A stretch of 64,000 bases of DNA from Actinomadura cremea. GTDB lineage: Bacteria; Actinomycetota; Actinomycetes; Streptosporangiales; Streptosporangiaceae. The translations under genes and the position numbers were made by a program. The notes beneath the pieces were generated by a model. That model was not told the origin of the DNA. It saw only the letters and a list, made by a program, of their open reading frames with translations, and ran no database searches. This document shows, piece after piece, positions 24,603-32,029 of this stretch. Every line of letters begins with the position of its first letter. Position 1 is the first letter of the stretch. The DNA lies in contig NZ_BMRF01000024.1 in the NCBI RefSeq assembly GCF_014648495.1, positions 56,888 through 120,887 of the forward strand. The letters are read 5' to 3'.

Positions 24603-25433
24603 TCACTTCCATTCGAAATCGGGCAGGCCCGGCAGCCGTCCCGCCGTGAGGGCCGCCGCCTGCTCGGCGAGCCCCGGCTCGTACTCCGGGTGCGTCAGCA
24701 CGAGGAAGCGCTCCTCGCGGACCGCGTCGACGACCCGCGCCGCGACGTCCTCGGGGGCGATGCCGCCCGCCACCGTCGCGGCGATCATCTCGTTCATGAA
24801 CGCGGCGTCGTCGCCCGGCTCGCTCTCGAGCCCCGCCGGGCGCGTCCGCTCGGACTCGTGGATCCGCGTCGCCACGCCCCCGGGACACAGCGCCGAGACC
24901 CCGATCCGCGATCCCTCCATCGCCAGTTCCTGCGCGAGACTCAGCGACGCGGCGAACGCCGCCCACTTCGAGACGGTGTACGGCGCGGCCCCCGGTCCGA
25001 CGAACAGCCCGGCGACCGAGCACGTGTTGACGACGTGCCCCTCGCCGCCCCGCTCCAGCATCCTGGGGACGAACGCACGTACCCCGTGCAGGATGCCCCA
25101 CAGGTTCACCCGCAGCGTCCACTCGAAGTCGGCGGCGGGCCGGGTCCACATCCGGCCGCCCATGTAGACGCCCGCGTTGTTGCACAGCAGATGGACCGCG
25201 CCCATCTCGGCGAACACCCGATCGGCGAACTCTCGCACCGCCGCCTCGTCCCCCACGTCCACGACATGCGTCCCGGCCGCCTGCGCGAGGGCCGCGGTCT
25301 CGTCGAGGCCGTCCGGGTCGATGTCCGCCAGGGCGAGGCGCATGCCCTCGTCCGCCAGGCGGACGGCCAGCGCGCGCCCGATCCCGCTCGCCGCGCCGGT
25401 CACCACCGCGACCCGGCCGCCCAGTTCACGCAT
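24603..25433 (-). CDS. SDR family oxidoreductase
   Basis: A 276-residue classical short-chain dehydrogenase. The cofactor motif is VVTGAASGIGRALAVRLADEG with an Asp after beta-2 (LALADIDPDGL), favouring NAD. NNAG is intact (LLCNNAGVYMGG), as are the catalytic Ser (NTCSVAGLFVG) and YTVSKWAAFAASL. The C-terminal extension to EYEPGLAEQAAALTAGRLPGLPDFEWK resembles actinobacterial SDRs of lipid metabolism. It leads a leftward pair with the F420-type protein and is divergent from another SDR across promoter 25434-25524. Confidence 0.87.
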   Translation of the reverse strand: MRELGGRVAVVTGAASGIGRALAVRLADEGMRLALADIDPDGLDETAALAQAAGTHVVDVGDEAAVREFADRVFAEMGAVHLLCNNAGVYMGGRMWTRPAADFEWTLRVNLWGILHGVRAFVPRMLERGGEGHVVNTCSVAGLFVGPGAAPYTVSKWAAFAASLSLAQELAMEGSRIGVSALCPGGVATRIHESERTRPAGLESEPGDDAAFMNEMIAATVAGGIAPEDVAARVVDAVREERFLVLTHPEYEPGLAEQAAALTAGRLPGLPDFEWK

Positions 25434-25524
25434 CGAACCTCCCGCGTCAGGCCGGCCGCCCCTGTCGGCGAGCCGATCAGCACGCTAACCTCAAGTGCAT
25501 CAAGTATTCAATATAAGGAGTGCC
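25434..25524. promoter_or_regulatory. AT-rich divergent promoter 5
   Basis: A 91-bp region between two divergent SDR genes. It holds CATCAAGT (25498-25505), shared with 17621-17628, then the AT-rich stretch ATTCAATATAAGGAG, which ends in the ribosome site for the ATG at 25525. TCAAGT also occurs just upstream at 25491-25496, making a direct repeat. Confidence 0.45.
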
Positions 25525-26268
25525 ATGCTCCAGACCGCGGTCGTCGTCACCGGCGGCGCCTCCGGCATCGGTGCCGCGTGCGCCCGGGCGCTCGCCGAGC
25601 ACGGCAGGCCGGTCGCCCTGTGGGATCGCGCGGACGCGGGCGGCGTCGCGCGCGGGATCGGCGCGGACACCGGGACGGCCGCGTTCTCCGCGGTCGTCGA
25701 CGTCACCGACACCGCCGCCTTCCCGGCGGCGCTCGACGCGTCGCGGGAGGCGCTCGGCCCGATCGGCGGGCTCGTGCACGCCGCGGGGATCGCCGGCCCG
25801 GCGGCGGTGGGCGATCTCGACGAAGCGCGCTGGGACGCCGTCCAGCACGTCAACCTCCGGGCGCAGGCGCTGCTCGCGCAGGCGATGCTGGACGACCTGC
25901 GGGCGCAGGAGGGTTCGGCGATCGTGGGGATCTCGTCGATCGAGGCGTTCGTCGGGCAGCTGTTCATCCCCGCGTACTGCGCGTCGAAGGCGGGGCTGCT
26001 CGGGCTGACGCGGTCGCTGGCGCACCTGCTGGCGGCCGACGGCGTCCGCGTCAACGCGGTGTGCCCGGGCTACATCGACACGCCCCTGCTCGCGGGGACG
26101 GCGCCGGCGGAGATGCGGGCGGAGTTCGCGGCGAAGGCGCCGGTCGGGCGGCTGGGGCGGCCCGAGGAGGTCGCGGCGGCCGTCCGGTTCCTGATGAGCG
26201 ACGAGGCGTCGTTCATCACCGGCACGCACCTGACGGTCGACGGCGGTACCACCGCGGTGGACCGCTGA
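25525..26268 (+). CDS. SDR family oxidoreductase
   Basis: A 247-residue classical short-chain dehydrogenase, FabG-like in length. It has VVTGGASGIGAACARALAEHG, Asp at the end of beta-2 (VALWDRADAG; NAD preference), VHAAGIAGPAAVGD, the catalytic Ser in GISSIEAFVGQ and YCASKAGLLGLTRSL, then CPGYIDTPLL and the terminal ITGTHLTVDGGTTA. ATG at 25525 has AAGGAG at ideal spacing. It starts a rightward operon with a second SDR (17 bp later) and a duplicated-domain protein. It probably oxidises an alcohol or 3-hydroxyacyl intermediate. Confidence 0.88.
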   Translation: MLQTAVVVTGGASGIGAACARALAEHGRPVALWDRADAGGVARGIGADTGTAAFSAVVDVTDTAAFPAALDASREALGPIGGLVHAAGIAGPAAVGDLDEARWDAVQHVNLRAQALLAQAMLDDLRAQEGSAIVGISSIEAFVGQLFIPAYCASKAGLLGLTRSLAHLLAADGVRVNAVCPGYIDTPLLAGTAPAEMRAEFAAKAPVGRLGRPEEVAAAVRFLMSDEASFITGTHLTVDGGTTAVDR

Positions 26269-26285
26269 CACATCACGGAGGGCAC

Positions 26286-27119
26286 ATGGGAACCCTGGAC
26301 GGGACGGCGGCGCTGGTGACCGGCGGCGGCAGCGGCATCGGGCTGGGCTGCGCCGTCCGGCTGGCGGCGGAGGGCGCGGCCGTCACGATCTGCGGACGGA
26401 CGGACGCGCGGCTGCGCGAGGCCGCCGAGCGGGCGCGCGAGGACGGGCACGAGATCGGGCACGTGGTCGCCGACGTCACCGACGACGCGCAGGTGGCGAA
26501 CGCGGTGCGGGCGGCGGGCGAGCGCGGGCCGCTGCGGACGGTCGTCGCGAGCGCGGGCGGGTCGAGCTCGATCGGCCCCATCGGCGACCTCGACCTCGAG
26601 CAGTGGCGCGCGACCCTGGAGCTCAATGCGACGGGGACGATGCTCACGATCCGGCACGCGGCACGGGCGATGGCCCGCGGCGGCGGATCGATCGTCGCGA
26701 TCTCGTCGATCGCGTCGTCGAACACGCACCGGTGGTTCGGCGCGTACGGGGTGTCGAAGGCGGCCGTCGACCACCTGGTGCGGCTCGCGGCGGACGAACT
26801 GGGCGGCGTCGGAATCCGGGTGAACGGCGTCCGCCCCGGCATCGTCCGGACGGAGCTGGTCGCGGGCATCGCCGACACCGGGCCCGTCCTGGACGACTAC
26901 CTGTCGTGCATGCCGCTGTCCCGTGTCGGCGAACCGGAGGACATCGCCGGGGCGGTCGCGTTCCTCGCGGGGCCGGAGGCGTCCTGGATCACCGGTCAGG
27001 TGCTGAACGTGGACGGCGGGCACCACCTGCGGCGGGGGCCCGACTACTCGTCGTTCTTCGAGCCGATGTTCGGCGCGGACGCACTGCGCGGCGTCCCGCC
27101 GGAGAACCCGTCAGCCTGA
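26286..27119 (+). CDS. SDR family oxidoreductase
   Basis: A 277-residue classical short-chain dehydrogenase. It has LVTGGGSGIGLGCAVRLAAEG with Arg after beta-2 (TICGRTDARL; NADP preference). The NNAG position reads VASAGGSSSIGPIG, and the catalytic residues are in ISSIASSNTHRW and YGVSKAAVDHLVRLAADELGG. The C-terminus is extended (RGPDYSSFFEPMFGADALRGV) as in mycobacterial SDRs of lipid catabolic regulons. ATG at 26286 follows CGGAGGG. The different coenzyme preference from the SDR just before it suggests two distinct steps. Confidence 0.87.
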   Translation: MGTLDGTAALVTGGGSGIGLGCAVRLAAEGAAVTICGRTDARLREAAERAREDGHEIGHVVADVTDDAQVANAVRAAGERGPLRTVVASAGGSSSIGPIGDLDLEQWRATLELNATGTMLTIRHAARAMARGGGSIVAISSIASSNTHRWFGAYGVSKAAVDHLVRLAADELGGVGIRVNGVRPGIVRTELVAGIADTGPVLDDYLSCMPLSRVGEPEDIAGAVAFLAGPEASWITGQVLNVDGGHHLRRGPDYSSFFEPMFGADALRGVPPENPSA

Positions 27120-27135
27120 CCTCTGGGGCCGCACA

Positions 27136-27858
27136 GTGAACGACAAGGTCTACATCCACGAGTTCATCGACATCACCCGGCAGAACCGGGCGCGCTACAT
27201 GCACCACATGGCCGCGAACTGGAGCCCGATCGGCCAGGAGGAGCGCGGGCAGCTCTGCTACGGGGTGTGGGGCGTGGTCGGGTCCACCGGACGATGGCCG
27301 CAGGTGGTGAACATCTGGGAGGAGCAGGGCTTCCCGGGGCTGGCCTCCTCGTTCCGGCACGAGTTCGACAACGCGACGCTGCAGGACCCCAAGCTGGCGA
27401 AGTGGTGGGCGGCGGCGGCCGACCTGCGGTCGGGCGGCGTCGACCGGCTCATCGTGCCGCATCCCGAGATGCCCACGATCGAGGAGATCTGCCGGCGGGG
27501 CGTCCGGTACGAGGTCTACGCGCACGAGCTGATCGAGGTCGAGCCCGGCGGGGCGCGGGACGCGCTGCGGGCGGCCGTCGAGGAGGCCCGGACGGGCGAG
27601 GACGTCCACGGCTGGACGCTCGCCGGCGCGTGGTCGACCGCGATGCGCAATGACGAGGAGATCGTCCTGCTGTGGGCGATCCCCACGTGGGACGCGTGGG
27701 CGGAGACGGAGACGCGCGAGGCGGCGGGCGACCGGGTGCTGCTCGAGCGCACGGTCCCGCTGCGGCGGGAACGCGTCCTGCTCGCCGACTCCCCGCTCTG
27801 CCCGTTCCGGACCGGGCGCCAGCCCTCCCGCGACGACCGCACCGACTGGGAGGACTGA
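27136..27858 (+). CDS. Duplicated ferredoxin-like (NIPSNAP-like) protein of unknown function
   Basis: A 240-residue protein that looks like a tandem duplication. Residues ~5-100 (VYIHEFIDITRQNRARYM ... VVNIWEEQGFPGLASSF) and ~125-215 (YEVYAHELIEVEPGGARDAL ... IVLLWAIPTWDAWAETE) share a beta-strand start, a helix, a Gly-Trp/Val strand and a 'W-x-x-x-x-W/F' strand, as in NIPSNAP/EthD-like dimeric alpha-beta barrels. No catalytic residues can be assigned. GTG at 27136 is 16 bp after the SDR stop, so it belongs to that operon. The family assignment is tentative. Confidence 0.7.
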   Translation: MNDKVYIHEFIDITRQNRARYMHHMAANWSPIGQEERGQLCYGVWGVVGSTGRWPQVVNIWEEQGFPGLASSFRHEFDNATLQDPKLAKWWAAAADLRSGGVDRLIVPHPEMPTIEEICRRGVRYEVYAHELIEVEPGGARDALRAAVEEARTGEDVHGWTLAGAWSTAMRNDEEIVLLWAIPTWDAWAETETREAAGDRVLLERTVPLRRERVLLADSPLCPFRTGRQPSRDDRTDWED

Positions 27859-27893
27859 CTCCGGCGGCGCGGGGCACCTGCGATCCTGGGCTC

Positions 27894-29015
27894 ATGCGCA
27901 TCGTCATCGTGGGCGGCGGGATCATCGGCGCCGCCCTGGCCGACCGTCTCACCCGCCCCGGCACGGCCGAGGTGACGCTGGTCGAGCGGGACCGGCCGGG
28001 CGCGGCGACGTCGGGCGCGAGCTACGCCTGGCTCAACGCGGGCGACCCCGCCGACCCCCGGTACCACTCCTTCCGCGTCGCGGCGCTGGACGCCTGGCGG
28101 CGCACCGCCGCCGGGTTCGGCGATCCGGGCTGGTGCCGGTTCGCGGGCAACACCGCCTGGGCCGTCGCCGAGCCCGACCGGGAAGCCCTCGCCGGCCACG
28201 TCGCGCGACTGGGCGACCTCGGCTACCCGGCGACCCTGACCACCGCCGACCGGCTGCGCGACGCCGAACCGTCGCTGCGTCCGCCCGCCGGCGCGGTCAT
28301 CGCGCGCTACCCCGGCGAGGGGCACGTGCACGGGTCCGCCGCCGTCGCCGCCCTGCTCGGCCGCGCCCGCGACGCCGGGGCCCGGGTCCTCGCCGGGACG
28401 TCCGCGGAGCGGCTGAACGTGCGGGACGAGCGCGTCACCGGCGTCCGGACGTCCACCGGCGACGACCTGGCCGCCGACGTCACGATCTGCGCCGCCGGAT
28501 GGCGCAGCCCCGCCCTGCTCGCGACCGCCGGGGTCGCCCTCCCCCTCGTCGACCCCGCGGCGCCCGGCTCGGCCGCCCCGGGCCTCACCGCCACGACCAC
28601 GCCGGTTCCCGGCCTGGTCAACGGGGTCGTCCACTCCCCCGGCCTCGACCTGCGCCCCACCCCGGAGGGCGGTCTCCTGCTGGAGGCCGCCGACCTGGAC
28701 GCGGCCACCGACCTCGCCACCACGCGGGCCGACCTGGACGCGCGCGGCGCCGAGTTGCTCGACCGTGCCCGCGTCCTGTTCCCGGGCCTCGGCGCCGGCC
28801 TCGACCGGGTGCGCCGCTGCGTCCGTCCGCTGCCCCTCGACGGCCGCCCGCTCGTCGGCCCGCAGCGGCCGGGCCTCTACACGGTCGTCACCCACAGCGG
28901 CATCACGCTCGGCCCGTACCTGGCCGACCTGGTCGCCGGGGAGGTCACCGGCGGGACGACCGAGCCCGCCCTGGCGCCCTACCGCCCGGACCGTCCGATG
29001 CCGGAGCCGTCCTGA
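27894..29015 (+). CDS. FAD-dependent amine/amino-acid-type oxidoreductase (DAO family)
   Basis: A 373-residue flavoprotein of the DAO family (D-amino acid oxidase/glycine oxidase-like). The Rossmann motif IVIVGGGIIGAALADRL with VTLVERDRPGAATSGASYAWLN starts the protein. The C-terminal VRRCVRPLPLDGRPLVGPQ and YTVVTHSGITLGPYLADLVAGE form the second FAD-binding part. ATG at 27894 lies 35 bp after the previous stop, with a weak ribosome site, so it may have its own promoter. Its last 37 bp overlap the convergent membrane-protein gene. The substrate is unknown. Confidence 0.87.
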   Translation: MRIVIVGGGIIGAALADRLTRPGTAEVTLVERDRPGAATSGASYAWLNAGDPADPRYHSFRVAALDAWRRTAAGFGDPGWCRFAGNTAWAVAEPDREALAGHVARLGDLGYPATLTTADRLRDAEPSLRPPAGAVIARYPGEGHVHGSAAVAALLGRARDAGARVLAGTSAERLNVRDERVTGVRTSTGDDLAADVTICAAGWRSPALLATAGVALPLVDPAAPGSAAPGLTATTTPVPGLVNGVVHSPGLDLRPTPEGGLLLEAADLDAATDLATTRADLDARGAELLDRARVLFPGLGAGLDRVRRCVRPLPLDGRPLVGPQRPGLYTVVTHSGITLGPYLADLVAGEVTGGTTEPALAPYRPDRPMPEPS

Positions 29016-29500
29016 GCCCCGGTCCCCTTCGAGCGGAGGCGGAGCGCGTAGACGATGGCGCTGGCGCCGAACAGCCCGGCGGTGACCAGCAGCCAGCGCC
29101 CGAGATACCCCTCCTCGGTGCGCCCGCTCGCGGCGGTGTAGTCCCGCTCGCTCCACCGCGTGATCATCGGGAAGAACAGCAGGAGCAGCAGCCCGGACCC
29201 CGCGAACGGGACCCTGAGGTGGTTCACCGCCGGGACGCGCGGCCGCCCCGCGCGCGTCCGGGCGCGTCCGGCCCGCAGTGCCCCGGTGAGCGAGCGGTCG
29301 GCGAGGGCGTAGAGCGGGAACAGGACGAGGTCGTGACCGACGACGGAACCGGCGAACCACGCGAGGACGAACAGCCGGGGCGTCGTCGAGAAGACGCGCA
29401 GGGCGGCGTACCCGGCGAGGGCGAAGCAGACGGCGAGGGCGAGCAGGTGCAGCGGGTCGGCGCCGTAGAGGCCGCGCAGGCGGGCCGTCACCGCGCGCAC
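28979..29500 (-). CDS. Small integral membrane protein, partner of the Mo-oxidoreductase
   Basis: A 173-residue protein with four probable membrane segments (near LLALAVCFALAGYAAL, LFVLAWFAGSVVGHDLVLF, GSGLLLLLFFPMI and WLLVTAGLFGASAIVYAL), separated by a basic loop. No family is recognised with certainty. It follows the cytochrome b/sulfite-oxidase-fold gene by 1 bp in the same leftward direction, so it is probably a subunit or assembly partner. GTG at 29500 is the only start close to the upstream stop. Confidence 0.72.
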   Translation of the reverse strand: MRAVTARLRGLYGADPLHLLALAVCFALAGYAALRVFSTTPRLFVLAWFAGSVVGHDLVLFPLYALADRSLTGALRAGRARTRAGRPRVPAVNHLRVPFAGSGLLLLLFFPMITRWSERDYTAASGRTEEGYLGRWLLVTAGLFGASAIVYALRLRSKGTGAQDGSGIGRSGR

Positions 29501-29501
29501 G

Positions 29502-30818
29502 TCAGCGCTCCCGGAACTCGATGAGGCGCACCCACTTGGTGTTGTGGACGCCGGGCAGGGCGGGGACGATGACGCGGGCGGGGCTGCCGTGGTCGAGCGT
29601 CAGGTCGGCGCCGTCGGCGCGGAGGGCGAGGAGCGAGTCGGGGTCGGCGACCTGGTTGGCCTGCAGGGTGGCGTGGTTGAACGCGCCGTACCGCTCCAGC
29701 GACCGCACGTACGCCGACGCCGGTTCCGGGACGCCGGCGGCCGCGGCGAGATCGCGGAGCCGCACGCCCGTCCACGTCCGCACCGCCGACCATCCCTCGA
29801 CGCAGGCGATGGGGAGTTCGGCGGTGTGCTGCGGGAGGGCGAGCAGCGCGGCCCGGTCCAGTTCCACGGTCCTTCCGCCGCCGGTCAGGACGAGCCGCCA
29901 GCCCTCGCCGGCGGCCGCGGCGGTGATCCCCGCCGCGGCCGCCGTCCGGTTGACGGGGAACTCCCCGGCCTCGGGGGCGTATCCGCCCCGGGGGGCCAGC
30001 AGCGCCACCCGGCGGGCCGCGCCGCCGATGGCCTGCCCCGCCGTCAGGACCGCGATCAGGAGGCCGCCGCCGCCCGCGAGCGCGAGGACGCCGCGGCGCG
30101 TCATGGTCGCCGGCCGCGGGGCGGCGGGCACGAGCCCGTCCGGGTCGGGTGGTTCCGGACGGTCGTCGCGCAGCGCGTCGCGGAACGCGCGGGAACGCAA
30201 CGCCCGCACCATGCGCGGCAGTTTGACGGTCACGTGGGCGATGAACGCGCCGATGAACACCCACGCGCCGTAGTAGTGGCCCTCGTAGAAGCCGAACCCG
30301 AAGACGTAGGCGTACTGGATGTTCAGGACGCCCGTGACGGTCTCGAACAGGATCCCGCCCACGAGCAGCAGCAGCGTCACCCGCTCCAGCGCCTGCGCGA
30401 CCGAACGGGCGGGCGGCCAGGCGAACAGTTTCGGCACGACCGACCACAGCTTGCCGAGCACGACCGGTACGAGCGCCAGCCCGAGGATGACGTGGAGCCC
30501 CTGCGTCACCTGGTACAGCCATACCGGACGCGTCGGCCACTCGAAGTACGGCAGCCGCAGCCATCCGACGTCCGGCGGGAACGCCTGCCCGAACCGCGGC
30601 GAGTACGCCGCGTACGACAGCAGCCCCGTGATGATCACAATGGGCAGGCCGACCAGGAGCACGACGGCGAACACCGACGTCAGCCACGGTCCGCGCAGCG
30701 GGCTCCGCCACGCCCGGCTCCGGCCGAGCCCCGGCGGGCGGCGCCGCTCCAGCGCCCGCCACAGCCGCACCGGAGCCCCGTACCGGGTCGCGCCCGGACG
30801 CGGCTCACCCGGACGCAT
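29502..30818 (-). CDS. Cytochrome b / sulfite-oxidase-fold molybdopterin oxidoreductase fusion
   Basis: A 438-residue membrane-anchored fusion. The N-terminal half carries four to five membrane helices (WLTSVFAVVLLVGLPIVIIT, GLHVILGLALVPVVLGKLW, VTLLLLVGGILFETVTGVL, GAWVFIGAFIAHVTVKL) with several His, like a di-heme cytochrome b. Residues ~245-265 (MTRRGVLALAGGGGLLIAV) look like a second anchor. The C-terminal part is a SUOX-fold molybdopterin domain with the Mo-ligand Cys in ELPIACVEGWSAVRTWTG and LDHGSPARVIVPALPGVHNTKW. A direct electron path from Mo cofactor to heme is implied. It resembles YedY/YedZ fused into one chain. Confidence 0.85.
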   Translation of the reverse strand: MRPGEPRPGATRYGAPVRLWRALERRRPPGLGRSRAWRSPLRGPWLTSVFAVVLLVGLPIVIITGLLSYAAYSPRFGQAFPPDVGWLRLPYFEWPTRPVWLYQVTQGLHVILGLALVPVVLGKLWSVVPKLFAWPPARSVAQALERVTLLLLVGGILFETVTGVLNIQYAYVFGFGFYEGHYYGAWVFIGAFIAHVTVKLPRMVRALRSRAFRDALRDDRPEPPDPDGLVPAAPRPATMTRRGVLALAGGGGLLIAVLTAGQAIGGAARRVALLAPRGGYAPEAGEFPVNRTAAAAGITAAAAGEGWRLVLTGGGRTVELDRAALLALPQHTAELPIACVEGWSAVRTWTGVRLRDLAAAAGVPEPASAYVRSLERYGAFNHATLQANQVADPDSLLALRADGADLTLDHGSPARVIVPALPGVHNTKWVRLIEFRER

Positions 30819-30978
30819 CGAACCCCGGCGCGCCGCCGCACGTGACGATCATGGACTCATGCTAGGAACCGGTGCGCGAACGTTCCGGACAGGAATGCGC
30901 GGGCGACGCCCAAGCCTTGGCAAATCACCGCCCGGGTATGCTGGGCGCCGCGCCCCGGGGCCCGGGGCGCGCTCGAGC

Positions 30979-31034
30979 GGCGGTGGGGCTCGCCGTACCC
31001 GAACCGCGGCACCGGCGCCGCCAACGGTCCCTGC
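30979..31034 (+). ncRNA. Fluoride riboswitch aptamer (crcB motif)
   Basis: The leader folds as the crcB motif. P1 is GGCG (30979-30982) with CGCC (30991-30994) around the 8-nt loop GTGGGGCT. P2 is GCGGC (31006-31010) with GCCGC (31017-31021). A pseudoknot can form between the P1 loop GGGGCT (30985-30990) and GGTCCC (31026-31031), followed by TGC. The loop begins GUG where the consensus has AUG. It lies directly upstream of two fluC genes. A hairpin CCCGGA/TCCGGG (31049-31064) between aptamer and start codon could be the expression platform. Confidence 0.72.
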
Positions 31035-31089
31035 TTGTGACGAACGCGCCCGGACGCTTCCGGGCCCGCACGAGTGGGAGACGCGCACG

Positions 31090-31587
31090 ATGACCCCCTT
31101 CCGCCGGACCGCCCTCCGCGACCGAGCCGCCCTGCGCGACCGGACCGCCCTGCGCGACCGGACCGGCGTCGCCGCCCCGCCGTCGCGCGTCCGCGCGGAG
31201 GCGGCCGTGGTCGCGGTGGTCTCGGCCGGGGGCGGGCTCGGCGCCGCCGCCCGGTACGGCGCCTCGCTGCTGTGGCCCGCGCACGGAACCGCCTTCCCGT
31301 GGACGACGCTCGCGGTGAACGCGCTCGGCTGCGCCCTGATCGGCGTCCTCATGGTCGCGCTCGCCCGCGCGCGAGCGGCGCACCGGCTGGTCAGGCCGTT
31401 CCTCGGTACCGGAGTGCTCGGCGGGTTCACGACCTTCTCCGCCTACGCGGCGGACGTCCACGGCCTGGTCGGGGACGGGCACGCCCGCCTCGGCCTCGCG
31501 TACCTGGCGGCCATGCCGGTCATCGCGGTCGCCGCCGCGTGGGGCGCCGCCGCCGTGACCCGCCGTCTCGTCCGGGAGGCCCGATGA
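31090..31587 (+). CDS. fluC1: Fluoride channel subunit FluC/CrcB (first copy)
   Basis: A 165-residue membrane protein of the Fluc fluoride-channel family, which exports fluoride as a dual-topology dimer. It has GLGAAARYGASLLWP, the conserved Asn in WTTLAVNALGCALIG, the TM3-break sequence GVLGGFTTFSAYAAD with the Phe-box and Na+ site, and four membrane helices. An extra ~35-residue basic N-terminus has three imperfect ALRDR repeats. ATG at 31090 follows GGGAG. It overlaps the second fluC by 4 bp (ATGA), as expected for a heterodimeric channel. Confidence 0.92.
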   Translation: MTPFRRTALRDRAALRDRTALRDRTGVAAPPSRVRAEAAVVAVVSAGGGLGAAARYGASLLWPAHGTAFPWTTLAVNALGCALIGVLMVALARARAAHRLVRPFLGTGVLGGFTTFSAYAADVHGLVGDGHARLGLAYLAAMPVIAVAAAWGAAAVTRRLVREAR

Positions 31588-31958
31588 CCTGGCTCCTCGT
31601 CGTCGCCGGGGGAATGGCGGGGGCGCCGTTGCGCTACCTCGCCGACCGTGCCGTGCAGTCCCGGAACGGCACGGCGTTCCCCTGGGGGACGCTCGCCGCC
31701 AACGTGCTCGGATGCCTGGTCCTCGGCGTGCTGACCGGCGCGGTGCTGAACGGCGCGGCCTCGCACTCGATGCAACTGCTCGCCGGCACCGGGCTGTGCG
31801 GGGCCCTGTCGACCTACTCGACGTTCTCCTACGAGACGGTGCGGCTGGCGGAGTCGGGCGCGCGGCTGCTCGCCGCGGCGAACGTGGTCGTCAGCGTCGT
31901 CGCCGGGCTCGCCGCCGTCCTCGCCGGCACGGCGGCGGCCGAGGCGGTCTGGGCCTGA
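31584..31958 (+). CDS. fluC2: Fluoride channel subunit FluC/CrcB (second copy)
   Basis: A 124-residue Fluc channel subunit of standard length with four membrane helices. It has GAPLRYLADRAVQ, WGTLAANVLGCLVLG with the conserved Asn, and TGLCGALSTYSTFSYE. Here the first motif has no basic tail, so it probably sits opposite in topology to the first copy. Its ATG overlaps the stop of the first gene. Both are presumably switched on by the fluoride riboswitch upstream. Confidence 0.92.
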   Translation: MTWLLVVAGGMAGAPLRYLADRAVQSRNGTAFPWGTLAANVLGCLVLGVLTGAVLNGAASHSMQLLAGTGLCGALSTYSTFSYETVRLAESGARLLAAANVVVSVVAGLAAVLAGTAAAEAVWA

Positions 31959-31965
31959 CCCTTCG

Positions 31966-31978
31966 AGAATACTATTCT
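31966..31978. promoter_or_regulatory. Perfect 13-bp palindrome before the decayed aldehyde dehydrogenase
   Basis: AGAATA-C-TATTCT, a perfect palindrome in GC-rich DNA, lies 8 bp after fluC2 and upstream of the aldehyde dehydrogenase remnant and mftR. It may be a relic operator. The binder is unknown. Confidence 0.4.
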
Positions 31979-32029
31979 TGCATTCGGAGAGTCTTCGTAC
32001 CATCAAGGAGGGCGGCGGGCCGGTTCGCC

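Noticed and set aside
30319-31089. Rightward open frame upstream of and in frame with fluC1
   Set aside because: It runs antisense to the Mo-oxidoreductase and through the riboswitch. Fluc similarity begins only after the ATG at 31090.
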